Shown in pieces: positions 23,717-34,872 of a stretch of 38,549 nt of DNA. Position 1 is the first letter of the stretch; every line of letters begins with the position of its first letter. Origin of the DNA: Chlorokybus atmophyticus (taxonomy: Eukaryota; Streptophyta; Chlorokybophyceae; Chlorokybales; Chlorokybaceae); NCBI GenBank assembly GCA_009103225.1, contig RHPI01003788.1, forward strand, positions 247,065-285,613. Direction: 5' to 3'. Both the position numbers and the translations under genes were made by a program. Under the pieces are notes generated by a model that was not told the DNA's origin, searched no databases, and saw only the letters and a list, made by a program, of their open reading frames with translations.

Positions 23717-24307
23717 TGTAACAGTCAAGGCCAAGTTTCATGATTTTTGGACCTTTTTTGGCCCATTATCGACCGGGGCCTCAGGATCAGTCCGGAAGAT
23801 GCCAGAAAACGGAGGGCCAGTCGAGGGCTCGACCAGATTTCTGGAAGGGCCTGGCGCCAAGTAGTATAACTTGACCATATGAGCACCTAATCAGGAGATC
23901 TTTGGTGCGTAAGAGTTGTCTAGAATATACTACAAGGTTCTTCAATAACACCTTAGCATCTAGTTTTGTGTAGCACGGGAATCGTTTAGACAGTAGCATG
24001 TGCAGACTGGTAAGTATAAAAGCGACATTCTACAATGTGCAATACAACCTTTAGCTCCCTAGTTTCTAGTGTGCAAGCTTGGTGGTGGTTAGCAGGGGTT
24101 GTCAGCATGTGTCCACTGGTGTGTGCTTGCTTGTGTGACGATCCAAGGCGCTACACAAGTCGGTGTGTAGCTTCGATCGCATGCGTACGCGAGTGGCGGG
24201 GCGCACGTGTGTGCTTGGCAGAGGGGGCCAGGTTTCTGTGTGTCTTGTCTTCGTGAGAGGGTTGTTGATTGGACCAATTCACAGGTGACAAGGCACGAGC
24301 ATCGTCA
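23717..24307 (+). repeat. 5' LTR
   Basis: It begins TGTAACAGTC and ends at or just after GTCA. It aligns with 33645-34264 over its whole length apart from two indels of several tens of bases, one in each copy, and scattered substitutions. A TATA-like box lies at 24015-24020. Confidence 0.88.
24015..24020 (+). promoter_or_regulatory. LTR TATA box
   Basis: TATAAA in the 5' LTR. The equivalent place in the 3' LTR reads TATAAC, so this box has decayed there. Confidence 0.55.
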
Positions 24308-24310
24308 CAA

Positions 24311-24328
24311 CTGGTATCAGGGCACGGT
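24311..24328 (+). other. Primer binding site, initiator-Met tRNA type
   Basis: CTGGTATCAGGGCACG directly follows the 5' LTR. TGGTATCAG is the classical start of primer sites complementary to the 3' end of initiator Met tRNA. It fixes the plus orientation of the element. Confidence 0.8.
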
Positions 24329-24606
24329 TTACGAAGGTGAGAGATGTCGTGCCTTCCCTCATCGTGGCTCGAACTCGTCGTAAGCCACCTTGCCATGCAT
24401 GTCCGCATGCTATTGTACACCATGAGACCATGTCATGCTGTCTCATGCACTGTCTCTCATCACATGGCAGACACACACATGAAAGATGTGTGTCACCACC
24501 CCCTGCAGCTGAGCGCCAACGCCCTCGTGCGCCTTCAGCTGACTCACACGCTCATCGCGTAGTCCTCGTACACGCCGGACAGTACCATGCTCCATCAGGG
24601 ATCTCC

Positions 24607-26283
24607 TCAAGTGGTGGACGAAGGCACTCCATGTGCCAACCGGCAACACACCTGTCGCCTAGTAGCATGGTGTTCCAGCCTCTGCTCGGCCACTACGGTC
24701 ACAACGGTGGCCCACATCTGGTATTGCCACACCGGGTCCTTACTGTCATCCACGTTTGGCAGATGGCAAGGAGCGCAGCTCTTCATGTGCTCCATGGTGG
24801 TCCCGGCATCAGCTCCCTCCAACAACAACACACCGTTGTTTAGGAGCTTCTTCACACGAAGGATGGTGCGACTTGCACTTGTATCCAGCGTGTCTTTGGT
24901 CTTTCTCTGCAAGTAGATAAAGTCACCTGGCTGAAACTTCTGCAGTCTTGGCTTATGGAAGCCACTCCTCACTCTGGCATAGCGCAGTGTGTCGCGGTGT
25001 TGCGCCACTTTCAAGTTGCCAAGTGCGATTGGCATCACACGCCGGAATAGCTCCGCACGCTTTGCCATCTCCTTCTCCCACACATTGGGATCCTCCAAGT
25101 CAAGCTCCTGCTCAACATGTCTCCGGATTGATGTTGGCAATATGGGCTCCCTCCCATACAACAAAAAGTAGGGGCTGTATGAGCTCAACGCAGCCTGCCG
25201 CGTTATACAATAGCCCATTGCCAGCCATGGCAACGCCAAGTCCTAGTTTCTCGTGTTGTGGTTGAGACAGTACTTGCAAAGCCCCTTCTTCACCACCTGT
25301 ACCATTCTCTCAGCAAGCCCATCGGCCTGAGGATGGTCACGGGAAGTCCTTCAATGGTCAATGAAGGCTTGCGCCAACAAGTCATTGAACTGGCCACGAA
25401 ACTCGGTGCCTTGGTCAGTGAGCACCTCAGCACAAGCACTAAATTTGCTAAGGATCTAATCAAGGAAAGCCTTTGCCACAAGCTTACTCTCCTTCGATGG
25501 CAGCGCCAGGACCTCAACCCACTTTGAAAAATGCTCTATCAACACGAGCACGTAATGGTTGCCTCTCTTGCTAACCGGTAGGTCTCCGGCAAGATCTAGG
25601 CTCCACCGATAGAATAGTCCTTGGATAGGCAGAGGGTGCAGCTGTGGGTGCTTGGCATTGAAGCTTGCCTTCACTCTGTCGCACTCCACACAGCTCGCAA
25701 CAACCCCCGCCACGATAGACTGCATGCCAGCCCACCAATATGCTGATTGCACAAGCTCAAGTGTCCTCTTGACACCAAAGTGGCCCATCCTCTCATATGG
25801 TTGAGTCACAATCCTCACACCACCATCCGGCATCAAGCGCACAAGGTGGTCTCCCTCCCACCGATAGCGTTGCGCGTTTTACCACAAGCGGTCTCGCGTC
25901 GCCGTGCTGCAACCAGCTTGGAACAGCCAGGTCTTGAGGTGAGCAAGCACTTGCTCATCCCTCCAAATGTCCTTTGAAGCCTCGGCTTCCTCCCCTTCAA
26001 TGTCATCGACCAATGGGGCTGGTGCAGCTTCCAAAGGTGGCATCGCACCATCGTTGTTGCTCTTTTTAGCGTTTGCACGCGTGGATGCGCATGCCTCCGC
26101 CGAACCCGCCAACACCATCAAAGAGGCGACACGGTAGGCCAAAAACCCAGCCACGGGCATGTCATAGTCATGCCTCGCTACACTCTCGTCCAACGATGAA
26201 GGATTTGGGTTCCTACTCACCCCATCCGCGTCCATGTTGTCAACACCAGCTCGGTGTTCGATCTCAAACTCATACTTCTGCAA
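24607..26283 (-). pseudogene. Antisense Ty3/gypsy pol fragment (RNase H end and integrase)
   Basis: A single minus-strand frame of about 559 codons runs from 26283 to 24607, broken by at least four in-frame stops but no frameshift. It opens with the end of RNase H (YEFEIEHRAGVDNMDADGVSR), then the integrase zinc-binding region (GHFGVKRTLELV and CVECDRVK), the catalytic core with all three acidic positions (WSLDLAGDLP, LTDQGTEF, ADGLAERMVQ) and the C-terminal domain (PYFLLYGREP, FQPGDFIYLQRK). It ends in APCHLPNV with no chromodomain. The sequence differs clearly from the plus-strand element's integrase, so it is another family. It has no visible LTRs and is a truncated insert inside the chromovirus. 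Confidence 0.88.
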
Positions 26284-26411
26284 TATGTTTCCCCTGCCAG
26301 CCGACTACATATTGGCAACGGCCGTTCACTTGAGAATACGAATTTAGACTGTCGTGGCTCAGTCCACCTGTAATCTCGATACAGGGACCTAATAGTAACT
26401 TCCGTTACTAT

Positions 26412-26745
26412 CAGGGCCTTTTCATTACATTTATTTTTAACAGTTGACCATGCCTAATTAACACGCCTGTTAGTTAACTATCAGGCCTTAGCAGGTGACC
26501 ATGCCTAATTAATAGCCACTTGTTTGTTACTTATCAGGCCTTAACACGTGACTACACATAATTAACAGGCGCCTGTTAGTTTCTTATCAGGCCTTATCAG
26601 GTGACTACAACTAATTAACGGGCACCTGTAAATTACACATCCGTCTTACTTAAGTGACTTAGCCTATGTGACAGGCACCTGCAGGTTACACACCAGTCCA
26701 GCGCAGACGATTAAGCCTAATTCACAAGCACCAACTAGGTAAATA
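26412..26745. repeat. Degenerate minisatellite, about 53-base unit
   Basis: The motif TATCAGGCCTTA recurs at about 26412, 26481, 26534 and 26587, and degenerate copies follow at about 26640 and 26693. The spacing is 53 bases except for the first interval (69). Each unit also contains GTGACCATGCCTAATTAA-like and GGCACCTG-like blocks. Divergence rises towards the right end. Confidence 0.85.
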
Positions 26746-27060
26746 TCAATAAAATAAGGCATTCTTTAAGCAACTGAAGGTGACCAATGCCTAACTGTCG
26801 CTATATGTATTTGCATAGTATGACTACAAGCGACTGTCACTGATTGCCAGCATCGCGATGTGCCTGTGTTGTGTACAAGTACCAGAAATGTGTACAGGGT
26901 CTTTCAGTTACTTGCCAAGGCTTGTAGTTCGATTATGTGACTTGAATGCCTGCAGTTCTGTTGTATATCATAGGGATGCAAGTATTGACATGCATGAGCA
27001 TAATGACGATTGATTGAGCTGGTTTAAGATGCACAACACTCAGTCACAAGAGCCTTGCAG

Positions 27061-28174
27061 CTATGTACACTTCCAGCTAAACGGACTACCAAGTGCGCTA
27101 CAGCTCCTCTCCATCATCGCTTTGCTCGTCATCATGAAACAAAGCACCACGCGCTGGGGCCTGTGGAGGAAACGCCGGAGCTTGCTCTTCCTCCTCAAAC
27201 GGTTGTGCCAGCCAATCAAATGCCGCTTCTGCCTCAGCGAGCGGGTCACGAGCTGCTGTCTCTTGCGGCCCGCGCTGATTGGGATCTTTCAGGTATTCGA
27301 CACAAGATGCAGTGCGGCGTTTCACAAGGGTGAATGGCTGGAGGGCTGCGTACCGTTGCCTCATCTCCCGCTTCATTGACATGATCATGGTGTTGATTTT
27401 GCAGGGGTACTTGTCATGTGTGTCAATGCTAGCAGCTACGAGAGGGTCTCCATCCTTGCCCTTTAGGATGCACTCCTGCGTAGTTGATAGGCATGTCTTG
27501 ATGGCATCGAAAGCCACTATTCGCTGCAGCGCGTCTGCAAGCCTGTAGTGTGGGGCTATTGCATTCCTAAATTGCTAATGATTAAATTCAGAGTGCCCAC
27601 CGTAAGCAATAGGTATGCGAGGTGGTTAACTGTCAGCTGCCGGCGACCAGGTGTAGTGACGGCGTAAGACCAGCATTGCACGATCATTTGCTAGATTATG
27701 GGATTGCCCCATTCATGGATATCTCCTCCGCTCCAGGTCTGCATTGTCGGTCACCTCAAATCTCCGCCAAGACTTGTCTGCGACAGTTATACCAACAAGG
27801 CATTAATCACGATATAGATAGTTCAAGTTGAGCCTGCACCAGGCTAGAATGGTGCATGTGACTTACTTTAGAGCGCGTTGCGCATCTGGGCTTTTTGGGT
27901 CTCGGGGTCCATTAGGGCGTCGATGTGCCTGATTAAATCGGTTTTTATAGGCGAGATGCGTACGTGTGTATGGAGGCTGAGTAAGAAGGCAGTGTTGCAT
28001 AGCAGACATGGTGGTGAGGGACCCAACTCACTTGCGCTTGTTGCTTTCAAACAGTGTCCACTTGTTCTCCTTCTTAAGGACATGCTTGATCTTGGTGACG
28101 TTCTCAGACCGGACCTGCGTAGTTTTCTTCAAGGCGACACTCCAGTGGAAAAGATGCGTGTCACCTTGCAATAG
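27061..28174 (-). CDS. Unrecognised minus-strand spliced ORF, tentative
   Basis: A 139-codon open frame at 27098-27517 (reaching back to about 27565 after a plausible acceptor) contains a basic region and an acidic Gln/Glu-rich C-terminus. Upstream on the same strand, 28039-28174 is open and basic (KIKHVLKKENKWTLFESNKR) and ends at a GTGAGT donor-like site. Around 27870-27990 a further segment ends at a GTAAGT-like site. Together they look like pieces of a spliced gene, perhaps of a DNA transposon or another mobile element given the setting. I recognise no diagnostic motif and could not join the pieces in frame with confidence, so exon limits and product are unknown. Confidence 0.28.
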
Positions 28175-28852
28175 GTAGGCAAAATGACCACAACTTGACT
28201 TGCAATCAGCCGTTCACTTGTGTAGAGCAATCCAAACTCAATCCTCACTTAAGTACATGCTAAGGCAGCCCATACGGTCATCAAAGTCGCAACAGTGACG
28301 CACGCCCCTTCATGCACAGCAACGCACAGCAACGAACACGTGCACACACACCACACAAGCAAGCATGTGCACAAGCTCATCTGCTCAGCCAAGAACCTCT
28401 TTCCAAAGGTGTTGCTTGCACTCCAGTAGGTCAACTTGCATCCAACCAAACTAGGAAACAAACTAGCAAAGCCTTATATACCACCATTAAGCCCAAGCCC
28501 AACCAACTTTCCAACTACCCTAACTGTCAGTCTGCACCACCATAGTAGCAGTCATGATGGCGTTGATAAGTAACGGTAGACGGTTAGGAAAGGCTTATTC
28601 AAGCTCATCGTCTTCAAGTACACTTCAAGATGCATCTTTTTGCGCCAACCCACGGCCAATCCGCCACTCCAATTGTAAGTTATGGCTTCTTAAGGTCACA
28701 ACTCCAAAACAGCTGCGCGGGATACCATAATGATCCAAATATGCCGTCAGCTCGGTATCTGACTGTAGATACGCTTCAAACACACCTCCCTTACGTCCAT
28801 GAGGACCCAAACATGAGTTCCCAACGAAAAACCAACACATAACCCCTGTAAA

Positions 28853-30048
28853 ATGGCTATGAGAGCCGAACTCCCAAGGTCCAACCATGCCGCCAGCCCC
28901 GAGGGCCATGCACATGACACTACATGCTCGCGCATGCTAGAGAGGAAGTGTGTGGGCGTTCACACTTTTCATTCGGAAGCGGAGTGTAGTGTGTTAGTGG
29001 AGATGGAGGATGCTCGCATGGAAGAGCTTCAAGCTGCCATCTTAGCATTGAGGGAAGAGCTTCATCACACTTAAGCAACGACACAAGCACAACGCGAGGC
29101 GTATGAGCATGCGATGGCGCGTGTACAAGTAAGTTCCTATTGCATCAAGCTTGCGCGTGCATGTAAAGGTGCCAAAGCCCAAGCCATTCAAGGGTTAACG
29201 TGATGGAGATGCAATAGACGAATGGATTTTTCAAGTATCGTTCTGGTGGAAGCTCGCGGAGGTGCCCACGCATTTGCACGTAGAGGTTGCAGCGACATTG
29301 CGTGAAGGTGCATCACTTGTATAGTGGAGACATCGTTGTACGCGTGTTGCGTGGGTTGGCGCTATCATTGACCACCATGGAAGAGTTGGCTCTGGAAATC
29401 AGGCATCAGTTTGTTCCCGTGGAGAATGTGAAGGCCGCACACGCTGAAATTGCAGCCCTTGTGCAAACGGGGTCAGTGACGGCATACACGGCTATGTTTC
29501 AGCAGTTGGTGATGTCCATACCCAACGTGACCGAGGAAAAGCAGTTGGACAGGTACACACGTGGTTTAAAACCTTAGGGACGCAAAAAAGTGGAGCTACG
29601 GGACCCTAAAACTTGAGCGGAAGCTATACGCATCACGGAGCGTCTCGACGCGTTGTACTTCAAGTCTTCTGAAACGAACGCTGACTGGAGGCGTGGAAGC
29701 AAGCAAGAGTGTGGTGATCAGCCTAGGGGAAGCTTTCAACATGCATGGACACGCAGGGAATCAAGTTCACAACTTGCAAAGGATGGTGGAGCTGATTTTG
29801 GACCATCACCAATGGAGGTGGGTGCCGTACACACGCGTAACGGCGTGGCGAAGCACGGTGGACGTGGTGAGGCATGTAGCAGCGTGCACAAGTGTATTGT
29901 GTGCGGTTCGATAGAACATTTGGCGTGCAATTGCTCGAAGCGGCGCACGCAAACGTCTGCATCAGCTGGCAAAACATATCGCACACGACGCGTTAATGCA
30001 ATGGAGGAAGATGGCGTGGAGGATCAGGGAAACGACTTCCCCCAATAG
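28853..30048 (+). pseudogene. Chromovirus gag remnant
   Basis: The gag polyprotein of the retrotransposon is read in three broken pieces: 28853-29074 (acidic helical N-part), 29287-29577 (capsid-like: FVPVENVKAAHAEIAALVQTGSV, the typical retrotransposon gag pattern) and 29653-30048. The last holds a CCHC zinc knuckle at 29893-29934 with spacing C-X2-C-X4-H-X4-C. Stops and frameshifts separate the pieces, so no full capsid protein can be made. The position upstream of protease and reverse transcriptase is as expected. Confidence 0.82.
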
Positions 30049-30235
30049 GTAAGGAAACTACTGCTGGGGATGAGGGGGAGCCTCACGCACAAATGAAGAT
30101 TGTGACATCGCAACCAAGGAAGAAAATGGAGGTGGCTACGAACACGCCCATGGTGGTAAGTTATGCAAGTGAAGAGGCAACAAAGTACGTTGGGCTTCTG
30201 GCACGCATTTGCAATGACCGATGACAATGGAGGGA

Positions 30236-30470
30236 GTGCAACCTTATAATTAATAATGGTGCAAACATCAACTTCATGAGTGAGGAGGTTGCACGGCGCT
30301 ACGGTTGGCTTTCACCATTACAAGGAGGAGAGTGAAACTTGCTGATAGGGAACCACCCTCTGGGGGGGGGGGTACCGTGCTGCGTTTTCAACCAAGGAGT
30401 TTTTTGTTCACATGGGGAAGTTAAAGGAGAATATGTGTTTCTGCTACATCACCCTACAAAACGGGTTTGA
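30236..30470 (+). pseudogene. Chromovirus aspartic protease remnant
   Basis: The frame LIINNGANINF (30243-30275) lies where retrotransposon proteases have the D-S/T-G-A active site. The catalytic Asp codon position (30252-30254) reads AAT (Asn). A stop follows shortly after and a run of nine or ten G at about 30364 breaks the frame. The enzyme is inactive. Confidence 0.65.
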
Positions 30471-30769
30471 TGGAATTTTGAGACTACCGTGGCTATGGCA
30501 ACATAACCCATCCATCGTTTGGAGGAAGTGTGTGCTCACCATCAAGGGAAACAATAGAGAGTCCATTCAAGGTCTACGCGCGTGCTTTATCGAAGTAGAA
30601 AACCACTCTTGCAAGGAAAGCAAGAAGGGCTTTGTCATAGCTGCGTCAAACGTCGCTAAGGCAAGTATGCACACGCGTGTTGAGCACCTGCGAGGGGATA
30701 AAGCACCAGAAAGGCACGGCACGCGCAGTTAGGTGGGAGTAGCATTGCTCAAGTTTCCTATGTGTAATT

Positions 30770-31800
30770 GAGGAGGCTGCTATCCCCACAAAAAGTGAAG
30801 GCTGCATGGTTGTGCGTGGTGCCTCAGAGCACATCAAAGTCAGCACCGAATCTGAGTGACTGCGCTGAGACATCCACGATGGACCCCGAGGTGTGCAAAC
30901 TTGTTCCGGACTACCAAGATATCATGGTGGAAGGACTTCCAGCTGGTCTGCTACCCTCACGGAGCGTTGATCACCGTGTGGAGTTGATTGAGGGCGTGCA
31001 CAAGCCACCCTACAGGCCTGTATATAAGTTGTCACCTTTGGAGTTGGAGGAGGCCGAGAAGCAGATAGCAGATGTTCTAAAGAGAGGTTACATCCGGCCA
31101 AGTCAGTCACCTTATGGTGCACCAATACTGATTGTGCGAAAGAAGAACGGGAGCCTGCGTATGTGCATTGACTACCGAGCGCTCAACACCATTACAAAGA
31201 AGAAGTGCTTTCCACTACCGCGTATCAACGAGTTGCTGGAGCAGCTACAAGGTGCGCAGTACTTTACCACACTTGATCTTGTTGGAGGTTACCATCGGAT
31301 CCGCATCACACCCTGAGGACGTGGAGAAGATAGCGATTTACACGCGCTATGGACATTATGAATAGTTAGTGATGTCGCTTGGGCTAACGAACGCGCCAGC
31401 AACGTTTCAGACATTAATGAACAGCGTTTTTGCTGACTTGTTGGGTAAGGGAGTCCTCGTGTACCTTGACGACATTTAGTGTACTCAAAGACAAAGGACG
31501 AGCATGTGATCTTCTACGGCGCGTGTTGCAGCGTTTACGCGAGCACAAGTTGTACGCTCAGCTACAGAAGTGCAAGTTTCTGCTACGCGAGGTGGAGTAC
31601 CTGGCCCACATTGTGTCACACGAAGGAATCAAGCCGGACCCCAACAAAGTGCAAGTGGTGCGCGACTGGTCTGCCCCGATCAACGTGAAGGAGGTAATGT
31701 TGTTCTTGGACCTTGCGGGGTATTATCGCAAGTTTATCATGGGATTTTCGCGCATTACGGCCCCTTTGACCACCCTACTGAAAAAAGGGAAGTCTTAGAG
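30770..31800 (+). pseudogene. Chromovirus reverse transcriptase remnant
   Basis: The first frame (to about 31313) reads through the fingers and palm start: SVDHRVELIEG, KRGYIRPSQSPYGAPILIV, MCIDYRALN and FTTLDLVGGYHRIRI. A frameshift follows near 31310 and a TAG at 31363-31365 interrupts [15 protein letters not shown]. The catalytic YLDD box is intact at 31461-31472 but is followed by another one-base frame loss. A third frame gives the thumb and connection (GYYRKFIMGFSRITAPLTTLLKKG). All conserved blocks are present in order, which makes the family assignment secure while showing that it is dead. Confidence 0.9.
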
Positions 31801-32140
31801 CTAGTTTACAAAGGAAGAGCATGCATTGGCTGCGTTGAGGAAGGCGTTTTTAGTATGAAATTGAGTGGAGCAGAGCTGAACTACCCTGTGCACGAGAAGG
31901 AGCTATTGGCGCAAGTGATGGCGCTGCGACAATGGCGATGCTTTCTTGAGGGCAAAAGGTTCGTGCTGGAGCTCCAGCTCTCGAGACTGACCATTCCCCA
32001 CTGAGGTACTTACAGACACAACCACATTTGAGCCGGAGACAAGCGCGGTGGTTGGAGTTCTTTCAACTTTTTGATTTTGAGATCGAGTACAAGCCCTGTA
32101 CGTCCAATAGTGTGGCCGACGCGCTAAGCCGCTTGAATGC
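31801..32140 (+). pseudogene. Chromovirus RNase H remnant
   Basis: The segment carries LNYPVHEKELLA, the second acidic block, then a DHSPLRYLQ-like block and QARWLEFFQLFDFEIEYKP followed by SVADALSRL, the usual end of Ty3/gypsy RNase H. Frame changes occur at about 31800 and 32004. Confidence 0.82.
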
Positions 32141-32199
32141 GATTCAAGCACTCGCTCAAGTGCAGCCAGAGTGGGCCGCCCAGATCCAACAAGTGCTTT

Positions 32200-33058
32200 G
32201 CGAAGACACAGAAGGTAGGAGAGTCTTGCGGGACATGGAGCGCACAGCAACGGACACAAGCGGACATTTGACAAAGCAAGACGGCCTACTATGGCTTTAT
32301 GGCCGTTTGTACATCCCCAATGTTGCACATATACGCCTTCAACTTTTAAACGAAGCTTATGACGTACCCATTGCTGACCCTTAAGAAGTGGAGAGGACGT
32401 CAGCAAGCTTGAAACAACGCTTTCACTGGCGGGAGATGCATCGTAATGTACGCGACTATGTGGCGTTATGCGACGCATGTAAAAGGGTGAAAGCAAGCAA
32501 CCTCAAGCCAGGTGGGTTGCTACAACCTCTTCCCGTGCCATTGTCCAAGTGGGAGCAAGTTACTATGGACTTTATTACGGGGCTGTCGAAGACAACAGAA
32601 AGGTACGACGCAATACTCGTGTTCGTAGACAAATCAGCCAAATGGTACGCTTAGCACCGTGTTGTGAGTCTTGCACGGCACCAGAGGCAGCAAGCTTGTT
32701 TATAAAGCATGTCTTTCGTTCCCACGGACTACCATGAAGCATTGTGAACAATTGTGATCCCCGCTTCACAAGTAAGTTTTGAGAGGCGCTGCATAGTGCA
32801 CTTGGTACGACCTTAAAGTTTAGCACGGCTTTCCACCCGCAAACCGATGGCGAAACGGAGCGAGCCAACCATGTGATTGAATATATGTTGCGCTGCTATT
32901 TGAATGCACGGCAAGACAATTGGGCGGAGTTGTTGGAAGTGGTGGAATTTGCCATCAGCAGCCACACCAATGCAAACACGAGTGTCACCCCCTTTCCCAT
33001 GAAACTACGGCCAACACCGGCTGACACCGCTGACGGCGTGGACCCCGCGACGAGGTGA
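32200..33058 (+). pseudogene. Chromovirus integrase core remnant
   Basis: The zinc-binding region keeps the two cysteines (CDACKRVK), but the second histidine block is altered. The first catalytic Asp is in TMDFITGL (32568-32570). The second acidic block (CDPRFTS) and the Glu block (TDGETERAN) follow in other frames after stops at about 32652 and 32779. A NWAELLEVVEFA-type segment closes the core. The domain is inactivated by at least three breaks. Confidence 0.85.
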
Positions 33059-33112
33059 CGCTGATGTGGAAGCAGTAAGGTTTTTTTTACAACGTGTGCG
33101 GACATCAATAAG

Positions 33113-33648
33113 GTGGCGAGAGAGGCGCTATTGGTGGCACAAAATAGGCGAAAACAGTACGCAGACGCGCTTCGCCGACATATCACATTTCGAGAAGGCG
33201 GCATGGTATTGCTTTTTGCGAGGAATTTACAGGTGCGTGCTGGAGTTCGCAAGTTAAGTGAGCACTGGCTTGGGCCATTTCAAGTCATCAAAGTGGTTTC
33301 GGACATGGCGTACAAGTTGCAATTGCCCGACTGTATGCACATCCATCCTGTCTTTCACATATCCTTGCTGAAATCATATCGAGGAGACCCACCATTGCGT
33401 CCACCGCCTGAGTTGGCTACGGAAGGTCATATCGAATATGAAGTAAAGAACATATTGGGTGAGAAGATGGTGTGCAACGTGCGCAAATACTTGGTGAAGT
33501 GGAAAGGCTACCTGATGCATGAAGCCACTTGGGAGCCAAAAGAGCACTTGGCAAATGCACAACATATCCTGCAACAGTATTTGCAACGACAATCAGAGAA
33601 TCCTCGAGAGCTTCGAAGACGAAGCTCACCCAGGGGGGGAGGAGTGTA
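33113..33648 (+). pseudogene. Chromovirus integrase C-terminus with chromodomain
   Basis: A 178-codon intact stretch carries the GPY/F-type module (LGPFQVIKVVSDMAYKLQLP, then HPVFHISLLKSY) and a chromodomain at about 33424-33590 (VRKYLVKWKGY and ATWEPKEHL). Chromodomains of this class tether integrase to modified histones and bias insertion to heterochromatin. The TAA stop overlaps the first bases of the 3' LTR. This domain places the element among chromoviruses. Confidence 0.92.
33632..33644 (+). other. Polypurine tract
   Basis: AGGGGGGGAGGAG lies directly before the TG that opens the 3' LTR, the expected site for plus-strand DNA priming. Confidence 0.8.
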
Positions 33649-34264
33649 ACAGTCGAGGCCAAGTTTCATGAATTTAGAACCTTTCTTGGCCCATTTATCG
33701 AGCACCACGTTTTCATGACTTGTGGCAGATATCGGCGAGTTATGAGTCTGCAGCGGATTTCGACCGGGGCCCCATGATCAGTTCGGAAGGTGCCAGAAAA
33801 CGGAGGGCCAGTCGAGAAGGGCTCGATCAGATTTCTGGAAGGGCCTGGCGCCAAGTAGTATAACTTGACCATATGAGCACCTAATCAGATGATCTTTAGT
33901 GCGTAAGAAACGTCTAGAAGTATACTACAAGGTTTAGCAATAGCATGTGCAGACTAGTAGGTATAACAGCGACATTGTACAATGTGCATTACAACCTTTG
34001 GCTCTCTGGTTTCTGGCGTGCAAGCTTGGTGGTGGTTAGCAGGGGTTGCTAGCGTGTGTCCACTGGTGTGTGCATGCTTGTGTTACGATCCAAGGCGCTA
34101 CACAAGTGGGTGTGTAGCTTCAAGCACACGCGGGTGCGTACGCGAGTGACGGGGCGCACGTGTGTGCTTGGCAGAGGGGGCAAGGTTCCGGTGTGCATAC
34201 CGTGTCTTGGTGAGAGGGTTGTTGATTGGACCAACTCAAAAGTGACAAGGCACGAGCACCGTCA
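33645..34264 (+). repeat. 3' LTR
   Basis: It starts TGTAACAGTC and ends near GTCA. Compared with the 5' LTR it keeps about 60 bases around 33703-33765 that are missing on the left, and lacks a stretch present on the left at about 23938-23992. In the well-aligned middle about nine in ten bases match by eye. Confidence 0.88.
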
Positions 34265-34440
34265 TATAGGTGATAGCGATCTTGGAGCGAGGACCCGCGA
34301 TGGTGGCCGCAATGCCAGGATGGGGTCATGTACAGTAAAGCCCTCCGACTACTGAGGCAAACGCCGCGCTTGCTTAAGATAACATGGTGTACGTGTTTGG
34401 TTGTGTGTTGAATGTGTATTGTTGAGCAACTAGGTGTAAC

Positions 34441-34560
34441 GCGGGGCTTGGCGAACGAGGTCATGGTAGCAAAAGTCGCTACCATGAGAGGTTGTGTATT
34501 GCTTATGATGCTTCATAAGCCCTTCTTAGCCTATTCCACATTAACCGGCATTACATTCAA
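34441..34560 (+). repeat. Diverged direct repeat, copy 1
   Basis: It shares GGGGCTT, CATGGTAGCAAAA, GCGAGG/GAGAGG, TTGTGTATTG, TAGCCTATT and CGGCATT in order with 34873-34995. This copy also holds a short hairpin, GGTAGC-loop-GCTACC. Confidence 0.75.
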
Positions 34561-34872
34561 CCCGGCTTTAACCGCGATTTATTTTGCACGTCTTGGTCCT
34601 TTTTGACCGGCAGAGCTAGGTCGCGTCCGGTCATGACCAGAGCCTACCGGTCATGCCGCGTAGTTTTTCGCGGCGACTCGTTACGCGTGCAGGAGCGACA
34701 CTGCGCGCCGACTCAGTCGACTTAACCGCACAGTTAAATTCGTTACCATTCTCACTAACCGCCTTGAATCGTTTTCAACGGTTGCAAAGATCTACCCACT
34801 CGCGCACTTCTTTGCGCGCGGTGGGGCTCGATCGAACGACCTTTAGAATATATGCTCCAGTTACCAATGCAA

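Larger units (their letters stand above)
23717..34264 (+). mobile_element. Degenerate Ty3/gypsy chromovirus with nested foreign DNA
   Basis: The element runs from 5' LTR through a Met-tRNA-type primer site, gag, protease, reverse transcriptase, RNase H, integrase with C-terminal chromodomain, polypurine tract and 3' LTR, the standard Ty3/gypsy order. Stops and frameshifts occur in every coding domain, so it is inactive. The primer site and the first gag ORF are separated by about 4.5 kb that includes an antisense pol fragment of another gypsy family and a minisatellite, pointing to later insertions. I found no target-site duplication at the outer edges. Confidence 0.88.

Noticed and set aside
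26412-26745. CRISPR-like repeat array
   Set aside because: The units are degenerate and contiguous without unique spacers, and the genome is eukaryotic; it is a minisatellite.
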